Assembly: GCA_014529385.2 (NCBI GenBank)
Contig: CM043967.1
Location: 82,282,278-82,346,277 of the forward strand
Source: Adiantum capillus-veneris
Taxonomy: Eukaryota > Streptophyta > Polypodiopsida > Polypodiales > Pteridaceae
Direction: 5' to 3'
Length of the DNA: 64,000 nucleotides
Within the stretch, counting starts at the first letter, position 1. The number at the start of each line of letters is the position of its first letter. Shown piece by piece: positions 42,130-53,823 of this stretch. The notes under the pieces were generated by a model. The model saw only the letters and a program-made list of their open reading frames with translations, did not search any database and had not been told where the DNA came from. The position numbers were made by a program, and so were the translations under genes.

Positions 42130-45100
42130 TGTGAATACAAGTTCCACCACTTGTTCAAGCTAGATCTAAGCAAGTATACATAGTGATCATTTAAGCTAGT
42201 AAACTAAGGGAAGGGAGAAGTAAGGTCCACCACTTGTCCAAGCTCAGCTCTAGACAACATGGAGAGATTCGAGGTCTACTAATTGTCTAATATAGGCTAA
42301 CTATATTGAAACATAGAGAGAAGCAAAGGTCCACCACTTGTCCAATCTAGGGTCCATTGAAACATGGAGAGAAGGATTCTCCACCATTTGTCCAAAATAG
42401 GCTCCATTGAAACATGAAGAGAAGCAAGATGCACCATGTCTTTGAGATGCTAGGCTCCATTGAAATACCTTAAACCCATGATATTTTGTATATGTGGGGT
42501 TTAAATTCAAGGTCCACCACTTGTCCAACCTATTATCCCTAGTAGCATGAGTGGTTTGGTCTCAAGATTCACCACTTTTCCACTCTATGTCATTATATTA
42601 AGAAGATCTGGGTGTTAAGGTCCACCACTTGTCCAACCTATAAGGCTATATCTTAAATGGTATTATTTACCACCACTTGGAATGCACATGATGGGTTTTA
42701 CATAGGGGTATGGTTCCAAGGTCCACCACTTGTCTAAGCTAACTCTATTGAAAAATAGAGAGAATCAAAGGTCCACCACTTGTCCAAGCTAGGCTCCATT
42801 GAAACATGGAGAGAAGGATGCTCCACCATTTGTCCAAGCCAGGTTTGATTGAAACATGAAGAGAAGCAAGCTGCACCATGTCTCCAAAATGCTAGGCTCC
42901 ATTGAAATATCTTAAACCCATGATATTTCGTACATGGGGGGTTTACATTCAAGGTCCACCACTTGTCCAACCTATTATCACTAGTAGCATGAGTGGTTTG
43001 ATGTCAAGATTCACCACTTTTCTACTCTATGTCATTATATTAAGAAGATCTAGGTGTTAAGGTCCACCACTTGTCCAACCTATAAGGCTATATCTTAAAG
43101 GGTATTCTTTCTCACCACTTGGAATGACCATGATAGGTTTTACATGGGGGTTTGGTTCCAAGTTCCACCACTTTGTCCAAGCTAACTCTATTGAAACATA
43201 GAGAGAAGCAAAGGTCCACCACTTGTCCAATCTAGGGTCCATTGAAACATGGAGAGAAGGATGCTCCACCATTTGTCCAAGATAGGCTCCATTCAAACAT
43301 GAAGAGAAGCAAGCTGCACCATGTCTCCAAGATGCTAAGATCCATTGAAATACCTTAAACCCATGATATTTTGTACATGGGGAGTTTACATTCAAGGTCC
43401 ACCACTTGTCCAACCTATTATCTCTAGTAGCATGAGTGGTTTGGTCTCAAGATTCACCACTTTTCCACTCTATGTCATTACGTTAAGAAGATCTGGGTGT
43501 TAAGGTAGACCACTTGTCCAACCTATTAGGGTATATCTTAAAGGGTATTCTTTCTCACCACTTGAAATGTCCATGATATGTTTTACATGGGGGTTTGGCT
43601 CCAAGGTCCACCACTTGTCCAAGCTAACTCTATTGAAACATAGAGAGAAACAAAGGTCCACCACTTGTCCAAGCTAGGCTCCATTGAAACATGGAGAGAA
43701 GGATCCTCTACCATTTGTCGAAGCTAACTCTATTGAAACATGGGGGGTTTACATTCAAGGTCCACCACTTGTCCAACCCATTAACGCTAGTAGCATGAGT
43801 GGTTTGGTCTCAAGATTCACCACTTTTTCACTCTATGTCATTATATTAAGAATATTTGGGTGTTAAGGTCCACCACTTCTCCAACCTATAAGGCTATATC
43901 TTAAAGGTTATTCTTTCTCACCACTTGGAGTGACCAGCATAGGTTTTACATGGGGGTTTTGTTTCAAGGTCCACCACTTGTCCAAGCTAACTCTATTGAA
44001 ACATAGAGAGAATCAAAGTTCCACCACTTGTCCAAGCTAGGGTCCATTGAAACATGGAGAGAAGGATGCTCCACCATTTGTCCAAGATAGGCTCCATTGA
44101 AACATGAAGAGAAGCAAGCTACACCATGTCTCCAAGATGCTAGGCTCCATTGAAATACCTCAAACCCATGATATTTTGTACATGGGGGGTTTACATTCAA
44201 GGTCCACCACTTGTCCAACCTATTATCTCTAGTAGCATGAGTGGTTTGGTCTCAAGATTCACCATTTTTTCACTCTATGTCATTCTATTAAGAATATCTG
44301 GGTGCTAAGGTCCACCACTTGTCCAACCTATAAGGCTATATCTTAAACTTTATTCTTTCTCACCACTTGGAGTTACCAAGATAGGTTTTACATGGGAGTT
44401 TGGTTCCAAGGCCCACCACTTGTCCAAGCTAACTCTATTGAAACATAGAGAGAAGCAAAGGTCCACCACTTGTCCAAGCTAGGCTCCATTGAAACATGGA
44501 GAGAAGGATGCTCCACCATTTGTCCAAGATAGGCTCCATTGAAACATGAAGGGAAGCAATCTGCACCATGTCTCCAAGATTCTAGGATCCATTGAAATAC
44601 CTTAAACCGACGATATTGTTTACATGTGGGGTTTAACGTCAAGGTCAGTCACTTTTCCAAGCTATTATCCCTAGTAGCATGAGTGGTTTGGTCTCAAGAT
44701 TTACCACTTTTCCACTCTATGTCGTTATATTATGAAGATCTAGGTTTTAAGGTCGACCACTTGTCCAACCTATCAGGCTAGATCTTAAAGGGTATTATTT
44801 CTCACCACTTGGAATGACCATGATATGTTTTACATGGGGGTTTGGTTTCAAGGTCCACCACTTGTCCAAGCTAACTCTATGGAAACATAGAGAGAAGCAA
44901 AGGTCCACCACTTGTCCAAGCTAGGCTCCACTGAGACATTTAGAGAAGGATGATCCCCCATTGGTGGAAGATAGGCTTCATTGAAACATGAAAAGAAGCA
45001 AGTTGCACCATGTCTCCAAGATTCTAGGATCCATTGAAATACCTTAAACCCACGATATTGTTTACATGTGGGGTTTAACGTCAAGGTCAATCACTTTTCC

Positions 45101-46235
45101 AAGCTATTATCCCTAGTAGCATGAGTGGTTTGGTCTCAAGATTCACCACTTTTCCACTCTATGTCATTATATAAAGAAGATCTAGGTGTTAAGGTCCACC
45201 ACTTGTCCAACCTATAAGGCTACATCTTAAAGGTTATTCTTTATTACCACTTGGAGTGACCATGATAGGTTTTACATGGGGATTTGGTTCCAAGATCCAC
45301 CACTTGTCCAAGCTAACTCTATTGAATCATAGAGAGAAGCAAAGGTCCACCACTTGTCTAAGCTAGGCTCCATTGAAACATGGAGAGAAGGATGCTCCAC
45401 CATTTGTCGAAGCTAACTCTATTGAAACATGGGGGGTTTACGTTCAAGGTCCACCACTTGTCCAAGCTATTAGTGCTAGTAGCATGAGTGGTTTTGTCTC
45501 AAGATTCACCACTTTTTCACTCTATGTCATTATATTAAGAATATTAGGGTGTTAAAGTCCACCACTTGTCCAACCTATAAGGCTATATCTTAAAGGTTAT
45601 TCTTTCTCACCACTTGGAGTGACCATGATAGGTTTTAAATGGGGGTTTGGTTCCAAGGTCCACCACTTGTCCAAGCTAAATCTATTGAATAATAGAGAGA
45701 AGCAAAGGTCCACCACTTGTCCAAGCTAGGGTCCATTGAAACATGGAGAGAAGGATGATCCACCATTTGTCCAAGATAGGCTCCATTGAAACATGAAGAG
45801 AAGCAAGATGCACGATGTCTCCAAGATGCTAGGCTCCATCGAAATACCTTAAACCCACGATATTTCGTAGATGGGGGGTTTAATTTCAAGGTCCACCACT
45901 TGTCCAAGCTATTATCGCTAGTAGCATGGTTTTGTCTCAAGATTCACCAGTTTTCCACTCTATGTCATTATATGAAGAATATCTGGGTGTTAAGGTCCAC
46001 CACTTGTCCAACCTATAAGGCTATATCTTAAATGATATTTTTTTGACCACTTGGAATGTGCATGATATGTTTTACATGGGGTTTTGTTCCAAGGTCCACC
46101 ACTTGTCCAAGCTAGATCTATTACATGTATATTATACATACAATATTCAACTAGATTCCCTACCTATCATGTCCAGTAGCATGGATGCTCTAGCTTGAAG
46201 GTCCACCACTTGTCCAACCTATACTCTCTTATGTA
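42130..46235 (+). repeat. Higher-order motif array, about 440-bp units
   Basis: The phrase CCAAGCTAACTCTATTGAAA or a close variant recurs at about 42,737, 43,175, 43,616, 43,981, 44,415, 44,860, 45,309 and 45,670, giving units of about 440 or 360 bp. Each unit holds four to six copies of the CCACCACTTGTCCAAGC motif, nearly all forward. Short frames such as MDKWWTLN... are translations of the repeat, not genes. The array fills the space upstream of the ParB-like gene. Confidence 0.93.
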
Positions 46236-46254
46236 AGGGAGATCTCGCTATAAA

Positions 46255-46400
46255 TTCAAAACCTTCCCGCCTAAATTTAAAATATCCTTCCCAAATCTTA
46301 AATATCCCGCCTAAATTTGAAAATATCCCGCCCAAATTTTAAAATTCAAACTTTTTTATAAAAATTTAAATTTTACTACTTAAATTTAAAATATTCCACG
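46255..46400. repeat. AT-rich repeat with CCCGCC(T/C)AAATTT units
   Basis: At least four close copies of CCCGCC followed by TAAATTT or CAAATTT (46,267, 46,305, 46,328 and neighbours). The AT-rich flank continues to about 46,560. Confidence 0.8.
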
Positions 46401-46599
46401 CGAAATTGATTTTAAATTCAAGTTTACCACAAAAAGATATCATTATACCACCTAAATTCAAATATGCAAACCTCAAATCATTATATTGTACATAAATTCA
46501 AACAAATTCAAATTAACAAGCCTAAACTGATATTAGTTTGCATAGATATGAATTTATCACACCTAAATTATGTCACCATGTTAGAGAGAGTGGTTAGAG

Positions 46600-47230
46600 A
46601 ATTTGAACAAGGTCCACCACTTGTCCAACCTAGATACCAAGAAGGATTGAGTGTACAAGGTATTGTTTGGAGGTCCTTATAGTCCACTGGTCTCAAGGTC
46701 CACCACTTGTGGTAAGGGTCACCAAAAAGTGTATATATTCATCCAAAGAAATACACGTATTTTTGGTCTACATGTCCTAGTTTAAACCATTTATGTCCAT
46801 TAGGTGTATCACTAAACAACACTACTATTTTTGAGAAACATAAGTTAGAATCATATCTACAAATGGATTAGAGAAAAATCAGCTCAGCATACATCCAGAA
46901 CTCGCTACAAGAATCGACTTTAATAGATCACGCAAGTAAGTCTTCCATTCAATTTTACTAGTATTACAATGTGTTAGTTATTTGTGATATTTATGTATGT
47001 ATATATACTATGTGTGCATATCGTAACTAAGTGTAATTGTGTATCTGCATTATGTATGAGTATTACAATGAAATAACACAAATATACATACATACACATA
47101 GATAACACAGACGCATACATACATGAGCATGTATTTTCAAGAGAGAGATAGCAAGATACAGAGATAGATAGAGAGAGAGAGAGAGAGATAAATACCTGTT
47201 TTTTAGAGAGAGGAGAGAGAAAGATAATAG
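46600..47230. other. Divergent-gene spacer, no gene seen
   Basis: Two motif copies at about 46,611 and 46,700, then AT-rich sequence with a GA run at about 47,170-47,188. No coding signal. The segment belongs to the spacer between the two divergent genes of the giant element. Confidence 0.5.
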
Positions 47231-47234
47231 ATTT

Positions 47235-47490
47235 CAATGTGTTTATGTATGTGGAAGAGAGGAAGACGATGTATGGGAATATGTGCACGTATTTTCAAGA
47301 GAGAGACGAAAGATAACAAATTTCATTGTGGTTATGTATGTGGAAGTGAGGAAGACGATGTGTGGGAATATGTGCATGTATTTTCAAGAGAGACAGCAAG
47401 ATAACAGATTTCACTGTGGTTATGTATGTGGAAGAGAGGAAGACGATGTGTGGGAATATGTGTATGTGTGCGGGGATACTTTTAAACTAT
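47235..47490 (+). repeat. Minisatellite, about 87-bp unit, three copies
   Basis: TATGTATGTGGAAG.GAGGAAGACGATGT.TGGGAATATGTG recurs at about 47,247, 47,335 and 47,422. Confidence 0.9.
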
Positions 47491-47599
47491 GTATCTCTGT
47501 CTTTTGACGAGAGAGTGTGTGTGCAAGAAGAGTTACAGAGAACCATCTTCTCTATATGGAGAAAGACAGAGAGTGAGAGAGAGAGAAATACCTGTTTTT

Positions 47600-48260
47600 T
47601 CTCTATTCGTGAGGTGTGCAATGTCTCCTGAGAAGACTGCCCGATCCTGCCCTTCTGGAAAGCATTGTGTACGCTGCTGTTTCTTTATCTTGTGCGCGAA
47701 CTTTCAATCCTGTGCACTCCACCTGTGTGTTGTGTACGATGCCGAGCTTGCTCCTCTACGCGCGCGTATACTCCAACTGTGTGCGATCCGTGTGCGCTTT
47801 CTGTGTGTTTGCTGCTCGCCTGCTTTCTCTGTGTACGTTTCTCGTGCGCTCTCTGTGTGCCTAATCTTGATAGGGTTTATTAGAATGCCATGTATGCTAC
47901 AAGTCCATGTTTTATCATAGGATTAAAAAAAACAAAAGCAATATAAAAAATTAACCAATTCACACGGCCAAAATTAAAGAAATCATGGTTGAAAATATGA
48001 AAATCCTGTGCACTCCACCTGTGCGTTGTGTACGCTGCCCCAGGACCCCGCCCAGAACAATATCCCAAAATCAACCTCCCAAGCCCCGCCATCGAGAGCG
48101 CTATATTCCACATCCCCATCAAGAGCGCTACCCCCAAACCTCACGTGGAAGCGCTGCCTTGTCACCCCATTGTGGCATTGCCCTAAGACCCCGCATCTGG
48201 AGTGCTAAATGGGAACATTCTTCATTAGTGAAATTTTGAACATAAATTATATTAGCATAT
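47600..48260. promoter_or_regulatory. Candidate bidirectional promoter region of the giant element
   Basis: This is the only GC-richer, motif-free stretch between the divergent ParB-like gene (start 42,063) and transposase gene (start 50,405). Both genes have a splice acceptor directly before their ATG, so upstream leader exons are expected. A partial duplication (GTGCACTCCACCTGTG.GTTG at about 47,713 and 48,008) lies here. Nothing proves promoter activity; it is inference from position. Confidence 0.25.
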
Positions 48261-48789
48261 ACTTAAATATAATACAAATATTAACATATTAGCTATACTA
48301 CTAATTTACTATAGTAGTTCTAGATTATGTCCCATACTATATTTAAGGTGCCAAAGGTTTGGCCTTATGGTCCTAGATTTAGCCAAGTGGTCAACACATA
48401 TAGGAACAAGTGCACACTGTGCCACAAAACTTGGCCACCACTTCACTTGCCAAAGTTTAGGCCACATGGTCAATCCTAAGTTTCCAATGTTCTTATTATG
48501 TCACCTTTTGCCTCGTGGAAAACCTAGGCTTGTTTTCACATACTCAGGCACTTCAAGCCACAATAAATTGTCATTACTCTTCGGCAACCCTTTTGTTCAA
48601 GTCTTTGAAAAAACATTGTTTAAGGCCACCCTAAACCATTTTCATTTAGGGGTGTCTAAAACTAGCTTTTTGGCAATTCGAGAAGAAAATGGTCAAAGTT
48701 TTATACTTAGTTTTAACCACTTGATCAATTCAAATATTGGAAAGCAAGGTCTTGTAATACTTTTCTTTGGACATCACACATTAAAACTA

Positions 48790-50315
48790 GGTCCCTCACT
48801 TGTCCAAGCTATGCTCTAATACAATAAAGGGCTTTTGGTTTCAAGATGCACCACTTTCCCAACCTTGATTCCATTAAAGAAGCTAGCTCTACTTAGACAT
48901 TTAATAGCAAGGTCCTGCAGCAGTTCAGATTGAACATTTTCCATGGCAGCTAGGTCCTCCACTAATCCAAGCTATGCTCCAATAGAGTAAGGGGGTTTTG
49001 GTTTCAAGATCCACCACTTGTCCAAACTTGATTTGGGAAGCAAGGTCCTATAATAGTTTTCTTTGGACATTCACCATTACAACTAAGTCCACCACTTCTC
49101 CAAGCTATGTTCTAATATACTAAGGAGGTTTTGGTTTCAAGGAGAACCACTTGTACGACTTTGTTTTTGGAAGTAAGGTCTTTACATAGTTCACCTTGGA
49201 CCTTGGACATTGGATACTACAACTAAGCCCACCACTTGTCCAAGATATCCTCTATATATAGCCAAAGGGTTTGGGTTTCAAGATTCACCACTTTTCCAAC
49301 CTTTCTTCCATTAAAGAAAGGAGGGGCATTATAACTAGGTCCACCACTTGTCCAAGCTATGCTCTGATATAGAAAGGGGATTTTGGTTTCAAGGTCCACC
49401 ACGTGTTCAACCTTGCAAGACTCAAGGGATACTTGGACATTGGAAAGCATAGTCCTATAGTAGTTGATAGGTGGCAGTGAGTATTACAACTAGGTCCAAC
49501 CTATGCTCTCATATAGCAAAGAGGCTTTGCTTTCAAGGTCCACCACTTGTCCAACCTTGCTTCCATTAAAGAAATGAGGGGCTACGTAAACATTGGCAAG
49601 CAAGGTAGCAAGGTCCTAAGGTGTTTCACCTTGGATATTGGGCATTATAACTAGGTCCACCACTTGTCCAAGCTATGCTCTGATAAAGAAAGGGGATTTT
49701 CGTTTCAAGGTCCACCATGTGTTCAACCTTTCTAATATAGAAAGGGGATTTTCGTTTCAAGGTCCACCACGTGTTCAACCTTGAAAGACTCAAGGGATAC
49801 TTGGACATTGGAAAGCATAGTCCTATAGTAGTTGATAGGTGGCAGTGGGTATTAAAACTAGGTCCAACCTATGCTCTAATATAGCAAAGAGGCTTTGGTT
49901 TCAAGGTCCACCACTTGTCCAATCTTACTTCCATTAAAGAAATGAGGGGCTACGTAAACATTGGCAAGCAAGGTAGCAAAGTCCTAAGGTATTTCACCTT
50001 GGATATTGGGCATTATAACTAGGTCCACCACTTGTCCAAGCTATGCTCTGATATAGAAAGGGGATTTTTGTTTCAAGGTCCACCACGTGTTCAACCTTGA
50101 AAGACTCAAGGGATACTTGGACATTGGAAAGCATAGTCCTATAGTAGTTGATAGGTGGCAGTGGGTATTACAACTAGGTCCACCACTTGTCCAACCTATG
50201 CTCTCATATAGCAAAGAGGCTTTGGTTTCAAGGTCCACCACTTGTCCAACCTTGCTTCCTTTAATATAGCAAGGAGGATTTGGTCTCAAGGTTCACCACT
50301 TGTCCAACCTATGCA
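48790..50315 (+). repeat. Right motif array with 320-370-bp units
   Basis: Forward copies of GTCCACCACTTGTCCAAGCT and CACCACTTGTCCAACCTTG recur. A longer phrase ending ACTTGGACATTGGAAAGCAT repeats at about 49,430, 49,797 and 50,114. The array ends about 90 bases before the transposase exon. A frame at 48,367-48,819 just before the array has no recognisable domain. Confidence 0.9.
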
Positions 50316-50404
50316 AACCTTTTTCATGTTGTAGCATGATTTTTTGTTTGAAGAGTATTTTTCTATAACTATGGATTTAACAATGTAATCTTTTTACTTA
50401 CAGG

Positions 50405-53400
50405 ATGGACTTCGAATCAGGGGAGAAAGTACATATGATACTTGACAATGAAATCGTTGGTATTGGTTGTGTGTGTAGAACAGATCCACATTCCACTTGT
50501 GGTGGTACAAAGATAGGGCTGGGAAATGTCTCCATACTAGTGGAGAAATGCTTGAAGGATGTGGTCCTACCTTTTCCTACAATGGATACTTCATCTCTCC
50601 AAGGCTCATTATGGAGTGTTGTTCGATGGTCAAAGCTTCTTTTGCAATCTTTTGTATTAAATGGGAACTTAATTGATCCACACGAAAGCTACAATGGTGA
50701 TGAAGAACATGATCATTCTGATCCTCTAGTTACAGATGCAATACCTATGACAAGCCCAGAATTTGAAGCAATGATTCGAGAGTCTTGGAGAAATCAGAGG
50801 GTCCTTTTAAAAGATGACACAATGATGCAAACCATGAATGAAGGGACCATCTTATATGTATTTCCACATGATTATGTCAACTTTCAGGAACTTGGTCCTG
50901 ATTGTGTGGGTGTGGGTATTGAAAGAGAAAATGCAAGCATTGATGATGTGGTTGAAGTGGGTAGCATCACTTTGCTAAAGTGGCCCATCAAGCAGACAAC
51001 AATGTTGAATGGGAGCCCATTACAACGCTTTGTTCCTGTTGATGGCATGCATGCTACATATGAGGATGTATCCAACGATGGCAATGTTGGAAAAAAACTT
51101 GATGGGAGTAATGTTGTCCAGTTGTCAAGGAAGAGACGATACACTTTCATGAACAGGACTCAAAAATCAAAAGCAGCACCAGCTTCGACTTTTTACCTTT
51201 CAAACAAATCAATTCAAAGGGTATCATGCATTGATTGTTGTGCACAAAAATGCTGCCAATTTGCAGATCGTGATATGGTGACAAGGTTACGACAACAATT
51301 TTGGGGAGAGTCTCAAAAATCACGCACTAATTATGTTTATGATGTTCTTTCTATATGTTATTAGAAAGATGAGAAGTCACGATACCAATTCAGGCTAAAT
51401 GGCTCTATTGTTTGTTGTAGAGCATGGTATGAGCTACATGGAATACCAAAGACATCATTTTATCGATACAAGGAGAACTTTGAAAATGGTGTGCGCCAAT
51501 ATGTACGTGGGAACACATGTACATTGAGAAGGGGACTTCAACATACTAGTTTAGCAAGAGCACTACTAAATGAGTTTGTGGAAAACAACTCTGAGAAGAT
51601 GCCACATAGAAGTAGAACACTACTAGATGGCTCAAGAGAGACTCAATTGGTGATTCCATCAACATACAAACAAGTGGATATTTTATGTGAAATCAACACG
51701 ACACTTGACCAAATGGGCTATGAGAAGAAGCTATCCCAATCTTCTTTTGGTAGAATTTGGAACAAAGAGTACCCACATGTCACTTTAACAAAGACGAGTG
51801 AGTTCTCTAAGTGCAATATTTGTAGCTCAATCAAGGCAAGGTTAGAAGCTAAACCTTCTCTTGAAGAGAGAGCTCTTCTCTTGAGGGAGAGAGAAGTTCA
51901 CATGGCACAAAAAAAGAGTTGCAGAAGCCTATATTATGCATGGCGCACGTATTCAGAAACTCAACCACAAAAATATGTATGCATAATCCATGATAAGATG
52001 GATCAAAAGAAGACTGCCATTCCTAGATTATGCATTGTTCCCAAGGGTGTGGATTCAGGATATAATCTGCAGGTGGCATTGATTGGCATGATCACTCATG
52101 GACATGGAGAAGGTCATTACGGACACTTTGTCTTGAATGGTTTGTGGCCAGCTGATCCAAATCTTACAATTGGCTCAATTGCTAATTGTTTACATAACCT
52201 CGAGAGGATAGATAAGCATCCTCTTGGTGATCTAGTAACAAATGGACTTCCAAGGAGCAATATTTCACTACTACATGCTTTGAACTCAAGGGATGCTTTG
52301 GACTACCATAACTTGAGTGATGGAAAAGAGCCCATTGTGCAGTCGTCAGAAATTGCAGAAGAGGAATTGGGGTCAACATTTCGCAGATTGCCAGAGAACT
52401 TGTTGCTACAATTGGATAATTGTGCAGGGGAAAACAAAAATCGATACTTATTTGCCTATTTGTCAATGCTTGTTGCAAGGGGTGTTTTCAAAACCATCCA
52501 GCTGGGATTTTTAATGGTTGGGCATACACATGAGGACATAGACGCCATGTTTAGTAGGTTTTCATAGAAGTTGAGAGTTACACAAACCTATACTTTGCCA
52601 CATTTGATGGATACATTACGAAACAGCTCATCTTCATCTCCAGCTCCATTTTTTCTCACAAAGATCCCCGATTTCAAGCAATATTGTGATGGCTATCTTT
52701 GTGATGGACAAGACATACTTGTTGGACATTCCAAACCGCTTCAGTTCAGGTTCTTTATGCAGGATGAGACACCAATGATGCAATACAAGGCACATGTAGG
52801 TGTATCAAGTTGGAGTGGAAGTATTCGCCTTTGGAAAACAAACACAGAAGGCAAGCCAATGTTACCACATGGAGATCCACCTCTAGTACAAATGGCGGAG
52901 TATGTCAAGGCCCACGAAGAAGTCATTTTAGGGCTAAAGAACTATATAAAATTTTGGAAAAATTTAGGGAATGGTTTAAGTATTCCGCGATATTATAGAC
53001 CCGTGATAGATTATTGGAGTAAGGTAATTGAAGAGATTGGAAAAGCAATCATATCAGAGGGAGTCTTGTATGAAATGTTTTGGCCAAAAACTCAAGAATA
53101 TTCTCGCCTACAAAGCACTACAATGAATTTTCAACAAGGAGCAGAAAGATTCCTAGGCCTTGAAGAGTTGAACGATCATTTTTGTGGGCCTCAACGAGAT
53201 AGGCCAAGGGAAGAGTTTGACCCTATGTCTGATGTGCACCAAGGTGACTTTCTTATGCTTGTTCCGAGTGACACAGAAATCTATCCAGTGTGGCTTGCAA
53301 TGGCTTTATCTGACATTGATAATGAGCCTACATCACCAAACTACAGAAAACTCTTGATTCAATATTGGGCACCTTGCGCGAGAAAAAGTGGGATGACAGA

Positions 53401-53632
53401 TACTCAAGCTTACAGTAATTGTTGGAAGGGTTATTGGGCTGTCAACTATAAGGACCCACAAGTGTGGGAAACTATAGATGCAATTGTTTGGTCCTGGAGA
53501 CCCAACAAAGAAGGACCATTTTCTAGAATAAAGATTCCAGAAAGACATGCTCTAAAAGCCAAAGAAGGCCTCACTCGTGCACATCAGCCACACTTGGATC
53601 AAAGTTCAGATATGGTATCAAATGTGGAGTAG
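50405..53632 (+). CDS. DUF7869-type transposase-like gene with two in-frame TAGs
   Basis: One frame of 1,075 codons follows a CTTTTTACTTACAG acceptor, with ATG at 50,405. It is interrupted only by TAG at 51,362-51,364 and 52,565-52,567. The N-terminal 110 residues resemble the leader of plant CACTA-type proteins (VGIGCVCRTDP, LPFPTMD). A Cys cluster CIDCCAQKCC and SEFSKCNICSSIK follow. The RNase H-like core has IIHDKMDQKKTAIP (Asp at about 51,992), LLLQLDNCAGENKNRYLFAY (Asp at about 52,415) and MVGHTHEDIDAMFSRFS (acidic cluster at about 52,532), about 38 residues after the second Asp. A C-terminal part has GDFLMLVPSD and YWAPCARKSG. By this pattern it is a DDE-like transposase; activity is unproven. 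Confidence 0.75.
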
Positions 53633-53823
53633 AATTATGTGGAGCTTCTATTGTGACTATACTAGTCAATTTGTAAACAAAATCTTTTTTGTATCTTCCT
53701 TTGTTTTATGTAATTTATAGTTATTATTCAAATCCATGTGTTGTACATCCTCTTGACTTTTGGTGTTTATCAACACCACAATCCTATGAGATTTTCACTT
53801 TATTTACTAGCCACACACCTCAA

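Noticed and set aside
42301-45940. Family of small frames beginning MDKWWTLN that look like a repeated peptide gene
   Set aside because: Each is the reverse translation of the CCACCACTTGTCC repeat. Frames lack consistent starts or ends and exist because the repeat period keeps a frame open.
48367-48819. 150-codon plus-strand frame
   Set aside because: No domain, biased composition, and it runs into the motif array; probably chance.
42130-50315. Regularly spaced identical motifs, considered as a CRISPR-like array
   Set aside because: The context is a plant nuclear transposon. Spacing is irregular, the motif varies, spacers are themselves repeated, and no cas-like gene is present.
51362-52567. 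Treating in-frame TAGs as recoded sense codons
   Set aside because: Ordinary decay explains them better, and a homopolymer frameshift in the sister gene also points to decay; kept only as an alternative in the findings.
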